Below are positions 58,895 through 64,000 of a stretch of 64,000 nucleotides of DNA, in pieces (the first letter of the stretch is position 1; each line of letters opens with the position of its first letter). The stretch spans positions 40,249-104,248 of the forward strand of contig SUZG01000007.1 in the NCBI GenBank assembly GCA_015060015.1, written 5' to 3'. Source of the stretch: Rikenellaceae bacterium (GTDB taxonomy: Bacteria > Bacteroidota > Bacteroidia > Bacteroidales > Rikenellaceae). Made by a program: the position numbers and the translations under genes. The notes under the pieces are model-generated. The model ran no database searches. It saw only the letters and a list, made by a program, of their open reading frames with translations, and was not told the origin of the DNA.

Positions 58895-59197
58895 GCTTGT
58901 GCCCAGGACAAGACTCGAACCCGAACGAGGGACTTTCAGACGCACTGCAATATCGTGCCAGACTATCGAACACGCAGCAGCGGGACTCGAACGGTGGCAG
59001 AAGCCGAGAGCAGAGTGAAGGGTGAAGAGGTGGCACACAACATAGTTGGATGCTTTGAGGCGATAGGCAAAAGTGAATTTATTCATATTTTGCCTATTGA
59101 CACAAGGCATAAATTGCGTAGCAATGTGACACCGAAAATAACCCGCAGACAACTCTGCCGAGGCGCAACACGCTGAACGAGTCCCTTTCAGACGCAC
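58895..59197 (-). repeat. Intergenic stretch with tRNA-like fragments and a 22-bp direct repeat
   Basis: On the minus strand two pieces look like tRNA T-arms: GGTTCGAGTCTTGTCC near 58905-58920 and GTTCGAGTCCCGC near 58980-58992. The string AACGAG-nnn-CTTTCAGACGCAC occurs at 58924-58945 and 59176-59197 (19 of 22 identical). A hairpin ATAGGCAAAA/TTTTGCCTAT lies at about 59063-59097. No intact gene is seen between argS and tRNA-Leu. Confidence 0.45.
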
Positions 59198-59234
59198 AAA
59201 AAAATAGAGAGCAATCAGCTCTCTATTTTTGCAG

Positions 59235-59316
59235 TGCGGATAAAGGGACTCGAACCCCCACGCCTCTCGGCATCAGATCCTAAGTCTGACGTGGCTACCA
59301 ATTACACCATATCCGC
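59235..59316 (-). tRNA. tRNA-Leu (UAG)
   Basis: On the minus strand GCGGATA opens the acceptor stem and TATCCGC closes it with discriminator A. The D arm (TGGTGTAATTGGTAGCCA), anticodon arm TCAGA-CTTAGGA-TCTGA with anticodon TAG, a long variable arm and the T arm (GGGGGTTCGAGTCCC) are all present. It reads CTA codons. The 3' CCA is not encoded. Length 82 nt. Confidence 0.95.
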
Positions 59317-59420
59317 AAGGCTCAACAACTTTTTTTGTCGTTTTGCTGTGCAAAGGTAGTAATTTTATTTTATCTACGACGCTAAATCTCAAAAATTTAG
59401 ATTTTTTGGCTTTTTTTGCA

Positions 59421-59428
59421 TAATTTTG
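59421..59428 (+). promoter_or_regulatory. -7 promoter box for the FAD-dependent oxidoreductase
   Basis: TAATTTTG, 20 bases before the ATG at 59449. Confidence 0.5.
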
Positions 59429-59448
59429 TCGCTGCTTAAACTCCGGTT

Positions 59449-61005
59449 ATGTCGAAGATCATCACACTCACACTCTCGCCACGCGAGTCTGCCGATTTAG
59501 AACTGTGTGCCTCGCTGGCGGCACAGCGGGCAGGTGTGCGTCGTGAGGATGTGGCTCTGGCACGCGTAGTGAAGCGTTCGATAGATGCTCGCCGTGCCCC
59601 CGTGAAGGTCAATATCAGCATAGAGATTTTTGAGGACAACGAGCCGCAGCCAGCACCCATACACTTCGACTACCCCGACGTGAGCCACTCTACGGAGATT
59701 GTGGTCGTAGGCTCGGGCCCCGCAGGTCTGTTTGCTGCCCTGCGACTGATTGAGTTGGGGTACAGACCCATACTCTTGGAACGCGGTAAGGAGGTATTGC
59801 CCCGCAAGCAGGATATAGCACAGATAAATCGCAATCAGGATATCAACCCCGACTCAAACTACGCCTTCGGAGCCGGCGGTGCAGGCACATTCTCTGACGG
59901 CAAGCTGTTCACACGCAGCAAGAAGCGTGGCGACTACAACAAGGCATTACAGGCGTTGGTCTTTCACGGTGCTGCGGAGGAGATTCTCTACGAGGCACAC
60001 CCCCACATAGGCACCGACCGTCTGCCACGCATCATCAGCAACATCTGCAAGACAATAACCGATGCCGGTGGCGTTATCCGCTTCGGCAGTCGCGTGTCGG
60101 GCTTCATCGTTCGCGAGGGTCGCATCTGCGGCGTGGAGGTCGGCGACGAGAGGATAGAGGGTGCTGCCGTAGTATTGGCTACGGGTCACTCGGCAAAGGA
60201 TATATATCACACGCTACACCGCGACGGCATACGCTTGGAGGCCAAGGCTTTCGCTATGGGTGTCCGCATAGAGCATCCGCAGCGGCTGATTGACTCCATT
60301 CAATATCATCTGCCCGAACGCGGCGAGTATCTGCCCGCAGCAGCCTATACGCTTGTAAATCAGATTGAAGGCCGTGGCGTATATTCGTTCTGTATGTGTC
60401 CCGGAGGTTTCATCGTGCCGGCAATGACCGATGCCAGACAGTCGGTGGTGAATGGTATGTCGCCCAGCCAGCGTAACTCGCGTTGGGCAAACTCGGGTCT
60501 CGTGACGGAGATACGCGTAGAGGACTTTGCACACCTCGAAGAGCAATACGGCCCATTGGCAGGACTCGTCTTTCAGCAGCAGCTGGAGGAGGCGGCACGC
60601 CTGAACGGTGGCGACAGGCAGATAGCACCGGCACAGCGAGTGTCGGACTTCGTGGCCGGCAGAGCATCGACATCACTCCCCGCAACATCGTATCTGCCGG
60701 GGCTTTGTTCATCGCGACTGGATAGGTGGATGCCCGCCTTTATGGCTTCGGCACTGAGAAAGGGTATCGCATCGTTTGACCGCAAGATGCGTGGATATGT
60801 TACGCCCGACGCGATAGTGGTAGGCGTGGAGTCACGCACCTCAACACCCGTACGCATACCTCGCGACAAGGATACACTTATGCACCCCGAAGTGAAGGGG
60901 CTTTTCCCTACGGGCGAGGGTGCCGGTTATGCCGGAGGTATCATCTCGGCGGCTCTTGACGGAGAACGCATAGCAAATGCCATCGCCGAATATATCGGAA
61001 AATAG
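59449..61005 (+). CDS. FAD-dependent oxidoreductase (COG2509 family)
   Basis: 518 residues. An N-terminal ferredoxin-like region (about 1-75) precedes the dinucleotide-binding motif VVVGSGPAGLFAALRLIELG near residue 85. FGAGGAGTFSDGKLFTR, LATGHSAKDIY, FCMCPGGFIVPA and the final FPTGEGAGYAGGIISAALDG are typical of this family. It binds FAD and probably oxidises or reduces an unknown small substrate in the cytoplasm; the family's reaction is not established. It has its own promoter, and a candidate ncRNA follows. Confidence 0.88.
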   Translation: MSKIITLTLSPRESADLELCASLAAQRAGVRREDVALARVVKRSIDARRAPVKVNISIEIFEDNEPQPAPIHFDYPDVSHSTEIVVVGSGPAGLFAALRLIELGYRPILLERGKEVLPRKQDIAQINRNQDINPDSNYAFGAGGAGTFSDGKLFTRSKKRGDYNKALQALVFHGAAEEILYEAHPHIGTDRLPRIISNICKTITDAGGVIRFGSRVSGFIVREGRICGVEVGDERIEGAAVVLATGHSAKDIYHTLHRDGIRLEAKAFAMGVRIEHPQRLIDSIQYHLPERGEYLPAAAYTLVNQIEGRGVYSFCMCPGGFIVPAMTDARQSVVNGMSPSQRNSRWANSGLVTEIRVEDFAHLEEQYGPLAGLVFQQQLEEAARLNGGDRQIAPAQRVSDFVAGRASTSLPATSYLPGLCSSRLDRWMPAFMASALRKGIASFDRKMRGYVTPDAIVVGVESRTSTPVRIPRDKDTLMHPEVKGLFPTGEGAGYAGGIISAALDGERIANAIAEYIGK

Positions 61006-61118
61006 GCCGAAAATCACATTTTGACAACATTAAAACCACGTTTTTCGCCCCAAAAAGGGGGCGAATGTTAAGTTAATGTTAAAATTTATTAAAAAAATGT
61101 GAAAAAAATTTAAAAATA

Positions 61119-61150
61119 CTTGCACGCAATACTTTTTAGCCTTATCTTTG
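61119..61150 (+). promoter_or_regulatory. Promoter of a candidate ncRNA
   Basis: CTTG at 61119-61122, 20 bp, TATCTTTG at 61143-61150. It is a strong match with no reading frame behind it. Confidence 0.75.
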
Positions 61151-61156
61151 CAGTGA

Positions 61157-61312
61157 AGTTTTAAGGTTCATTAGGTTAGTAGTTTTAGGTTGGTAGAGGC
61201 TATCGGAAGGTTGTAACCACAAAAGGGGCGTTTCTGTAACGCACAAGGTTACTAAGACAAGGGACGGTGCTCGTTCTTGTGTCGAATACCTCCGAGGACC
61301 TCGATTTTTTTT
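61157..61312 (+). ncRNA. Candidate structured ncRNA of about 155 nt
   Basis: It runs from the predicted start to the eight-T run at 61305-61312. Likely helices are GCGTT/AACGC (near 61228-61242), an enclosing GTAACC/GGTTAC, ACAAG/CTTGT (near 61258-61280), and CGAG/CTCG in front of the T-run as terminator. No credible peptide frame is present. It could be an abundant housekeeping-type RNA such as Bacteroidales-1 or a 6S-like RNA; I cannot settle this by eye. Confidence 0.6.
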
Positions 61313-61356
61313 GCCCTATACCGAAGCCCTCGCCCATCGTTATCACATCGATTTCG

Positions 61357-62616
61357 CTATCCCACAATAAGATAGCTCACAACAGAGCATATCGTCAGCA
61401 CCAGACCTACGGCCGACTCGTAGGGTATAAGACGCAATCTCTCCTTGATACTCATCTCGACAGCTCCACCCGTAGCGTGGAAGAATGAGCCGTGTGGCAG
61501 GTGGTCCAGAACGGTAGCACCTGCATTTATCATAGCAGCACCCCACACCGCCGACACACCCGACGCGAGCAGCGTGGGAGCAAACGATGCCGAGGCGATG
61601 GTAGCACCAGCCGTAGTAGAGGCCGTAGCCGCCGACATCACAGCACCCGACAGAGGTGCAAGTAGCAGACGAGCCGACTCGCCATCGCCAAACATAGCGA
61701 TAAGCATAGAGGTCAGCGACGAGGACTTTATGATTCCTGCAATAGCACCCGTACTCACCAGCAGAACAGCCACAACCGACATCTTCTCCAAGCCGTAGCT
61801 GATGCTCTCGCCCGCACTACTCCACTTGCGGGTAGTGAAAAGAGTAACCACACCACCTACGGGCAGGGCGATAAGCGGGTCAATAGCGATGCCCGCCAGC
61901 GGACGCAACATAAGCAGCACGATGACCACGACAGGGCCTGCGATACTCGCCCAGAACGAGGGCAGCGAGCCATCCTCGGTGACCGACAGCTCGCCCTCCG
62001 TATGCGTCAGCGGCTCCTTGCGTGAGGGCATAAGCGGAAGAATGATATAGACGGTCACAATCAGACCTATAACGGCAGCGGCAATGTTCGCCAGCATAAC
62101 CGACGACAAGGGTGCAGAGAAGTTCTCGGCAGCGATGATTGTGTTGGGGTTGGGCGAGATGATATTACCGCACTTGCCACCGCCAACCATAGCCAGCAGC
62201 ATAGCGAAGCGAGAGATGCCCACCCGCTGGGCGATGATGATTGCGATGGGTGCTACGGTGATGACCGCCACATCGACAAAGACGCCGACAGCCGTAAGCA
62301 ACATAGTGGCAAGGGCCAGTGCAAGATAGACGTGGCGACGTCCCAGACGATTGACTATGGCGTGCGAGATAGATGCCGCCGCACCCGTCTTGATAAGGAC
62401 TCCCGACAGCACTCCTGCCGCGATGATGCGTATAATGGCGGGTGTGATATCCTTCACGCCCGACACCATATTTGCGACCGTTCCGTCAAGACCCATACCG
62501 CCCAGCAGACCGCCTACGACGGCTCCGAGCAGCAGACTATATACGGGCGAAAACTTACGGATAATCAACACTATGGCCAACACGAGGCCGATAATTGCAC
62601 CTATTGCACTGTTCAT
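61357..62616 (-). CDS. GntP-family permease (probable glycerate or gluconate uptake)
   Basis: 419 residues with about 11-12 membrane helices. The family features GGGKCGNIISPNPNTIIAAENF and GAVMSAATASTTAGATIASA are visible, along with HLPHGSFFHATGG near the end. GntP proteins take up gluconate and other sugar acids with protons. It begins 9 bases after the glycerate kinase gene on the same strand, so glycerate is the most likely substrate. Confidence 0.87.
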   Translation of the reverse strand: MNSAIGAIIGLVLAIVLIIRKFSPVYSLLLGAVVGGLLGGMGLDGTVANMVSGVKDITPAIIRIIAAGVLSGVLIKTGAAASISHAIVNRLGRRHVYLALALATMLLTAVGVFVDVAVITVAPIAIIIAQRVGISRFAMLLAMVGGGKCGNIISPNPNTIIAAENFSAPLSSVMLANIAAAVIGLIVTVYIILPLMPSRKEPLTHTEGELSVTEDGSLPSFWASIAGPVVVIVLLMLRPLAGIAIDPLIALPVGGVVTLFTTRKWSSAGESISYGLEKMSVVAVLLVSTGAIAGIIKSSSLTSMLIAMFGDGESARLLLAPLSGAVMSAATASTTAGATIASASFAPTLLASGVSAVWGAAMINAGATVLDHLPHGSFFHATGGAVEMSIKERLRLIPYESAVGLVLTICSVVSYLIVG

Positions 62617-62625
62617 ATATGGTAA

Positions 62626-63765
62626 TTAGATTTTTCGGGTTATTATTCTGGCTATCTGACAAGCCGTACGTTCCACATTTGCCGCAGCGACATCGCGTTG
62701 CATGGCCCTCTCCAAAGCTATGGGGCCAGCCACTACGGGCAGTATAGCCACAAAGGCACTCTGCTCCAGCTCCTCGCACATCTCGACAGCTCCACCGATA
62801 GCGATAACGGGGATATTATGGCTCTGTGCCACACGCAGGACCCCACTCGGAGCCTTGCCCATAACGGTCTGACGGTCAATTCGTCCCTCGCCCGTAATAA
62901 CAAGGTCGCTGCCTCTGACAATATCGTCAAAGCGAATTGCCCGAAGCACCATATCGACACCCCTCTCCAACTTCGCACCTAAAAGAGCCTTGAAGCCACC
63001 GCCAAGACCTCCCGCAGCACCTGCACCCGCCAGCGAAGCAACATCCTCGCCATTATGACGCTTGACAACCTCGGCAAAATTACGCAGACCTCTATCCAGC
63101 TGCTCGACCATAGCTCGGTCAGCACCCTTCTGCGGAGCATATACATAGGCTGCACCCTGCTCTCCATAGAGTGGATTGGTAACATCGCACGCCACCGTAA
63201 TCTCTGCCTCACGCAGTTGCGGCATCACACCGCTATCGTCTATCGTGGCTATGCGTGACAAAATCTCGCCACCGCCCGACAGCTCCACTCCCGCAGCGTC
63301 AAGGAAGCGATATCCCAGAGCCTGCATCATACCCACACCGGCATCGTTTGTGGCACTGCCGCCTATGCCCATCAATATCCTACGGCAACCGCGACCGAGG
63401 GCATCGACAATCATCTCGCCAGTACCATAGGTTGTGGTCTTTAACGGGTTGCGTTCCTCCACCAAGAGCAGAGGCAGGCCACTCGCCGCCGCCATCTCCA
63501 TAACGGCCGTAGTGCCACCATCCACCACACCATAGCGTGCCACGATGCGACGCATCAGCGGGTCGGCAACCTCAACCTCAACGACCTCGCCACACAGTGT
63601 ATGCACCAGAGCCTCCACCGTACCCTCGCCACCATCGGCGATACTCACACAGCGTACCTCGCACTGCGGCAGCACGCGATGCACACCTCGGGCGACAGCC
63701 TCGGCAACCTCCTGCGACGACAGAGAGCCCTTGAACGAATCTACTGCAACGGTTATCTTTTTCAT
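62626..63765 (-). CDS. glxK: Glycerate kinase (GarK/GlxK type)
   Basis: 379 residues. MKKITVAVDSFKGSLSSQEVAEAVARG, SIADGGEGTVEAL, GIGGSATNDAGVGMMQALGY and GEGRIDRQTVMGKAPSGV are the signatures of type-I glycerate kinase. It phosphorylates D-glycerate with ATP, giving 2-phosphoglycerate (usual for this family). With the permease behind it, it forms a two-gene glycerate-use operon; no regulator or dehydrogenase is next to it inside the window. Confidence 0.92.
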   Translation of the reverse strand: MKKITVAVDSFKGSLSSQEVAEAVARGVHRVLPQCEVRCVSIADGGEGTVEALVHTLCGEVVEVEVADPLMRRIVARYGVVDGGTTAVMEMAAASGLPLLLVEERNPLKTTTYGTGEMIVDALGRGCRRILMGIGGSATNDAGVGMMQALGYRFLDAAGVELSGGGEILSRIATIDDSGVMPQLREAEITVACDVTNPLYGEQGAAYVYAPQKGADRAMVEQLDRGLRNFAEVVKRHNGEDVASLAGAGAAGGLGGGFKALLGAKLERGVDMVLRAIRFDDIVRGSDLVITGEGRIDRQTVMGKAPSGVLRVAQSHNIPVIAIGGAVEMCEELEQSAFVAILPVVAGPIALERAMQRDVAAANVERTACQIARIITRKI

Positions 63766-63925
63766 AATAAATTCGCAATAACAGAATTAGGGATAAGTCA
63801 GCGGAGGGACTTTTAATCGGCATTGCCCCCGCCTGACCACACCCAAGCATTACGCAAATATACGGATATTTCAACTCGCAAATTCAACTAATAAATGCAA
63901 CGGAATTATCGGTTTGAGATAACTT

Positions 63926-63968
63926 CAGTAAGCAGAGAGGAAAATTTCCTCCCTTGCTCTACTGAATG
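63926..63968. other. Imperfect hairpin at the right edge
   Basis: TTCAGTAAGCAGAGAGGAAA opposes TTTCCTCCCTTGCTCTACTG; a few bulged bases. It may be a terminator or part of a repeat. The rest of 63766-64000 holds no gene that I can support. Confidence 0.4.
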
Positions 63969-64000
63969 GGATAAAAGTGCTTACTTTACTCCGTCAAACC

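Noticed and set aside
58868..59197. 109-codon frame on the minus strand between argS and tRNA-Leu
   Set aside because: Lies in repeat-like and tRNA-like debris; Cys/Ser/Arg-rich with no domain.

Overview
The window looks like a chromosomal segment of a gut Bacteroidales bacterium, most likely Rikenellaceae and perhaps Alistipes (the genus is an inference). The evidence is a recurring Bacteroidota promoter, TTTG or TTG, 19-20 bp, then TAnnTTTG, seen in front of many genes; almost no Shine-Dalgarno sequences; many SPII lipoproteins; lipid A synthesis; and families typical of the phylum such as DUF4924, SIMPL, OMP_b-brl_3-type receptors and fimbrillin-like proteins. Most of the segment is housekeeping. 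I see no prophage, conjugative element, transposase or CRISPR array.

Layout. 0-4.2 kb: start of lnt (cut by the window edge), two FKBP lipoproteins, pdxB, a small Fn3-like lipoprotein. 4.2-6.8 kb: an operon of class II aldolase, PfkB sugar kinase and D-lyxose-type isomerase. 6.9-12 kb: a lipoprotein peptide deformylase, then an operon of GH123-like hydrolase, ispG, recO and a small anchored protein. 12-16.1 kb: recG, a DUF3108 protein, a coiled-coil membrane protein. 16.2-21.2 kb: an outer-membrane receptor with a nonsense codon near its start, rlmH and a truncated GH2 protein, with two copies of a 290-bp composite repeat. 21.4-26.3 kb: asnS, SGNH hydrolase, rpoN, ROK kinase. 26.4-31 kb: a seven-gene operon (MBL hydrolase, trmD, unknown, lpxB, DUF3784, FAH-family, maf). 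31-36 kb: a 170-bp tandem terminator array, SIMPL protein, rRNA uracil methyltransferase, then cdd-rluA-dtd-DUF4924. 36-41 kb: rpmH, a membrane-anchored rubrerythrin-like protein, rnpB, recJ-lipB-lipA. 41-49 kb: apt, an outer-membrane barrel with a poly-G promoter spacer, a candidate small RNA, ileS, a DksA-like protein, a two-component pair, surE. 50-54 kb: two exported nuclease-family lipoproteins, one fused to a fimbrillin-like domain. 54-64 kb: glsB, rplS, a membrane protein, rnhB, argS, tRNA-Leu, an FAD-dependent oxidoreductase, a candidate ncRNA, and a glycerate permease with its kinase.

Points that most deserve a second look: the G9 tract filling the promoter spacer of the barrel gene (a slippage switch); the nonsense codon at codon 3 of the receptor gene; repeat modules that sit at gene 3' ends and partly act as terminators; two orphan small-RNA units with clear promoters and terminators; the fimbrillin-nuclease fusion, whose nuclease half is AT-richer than the rest; and the exported peptide deformylase.
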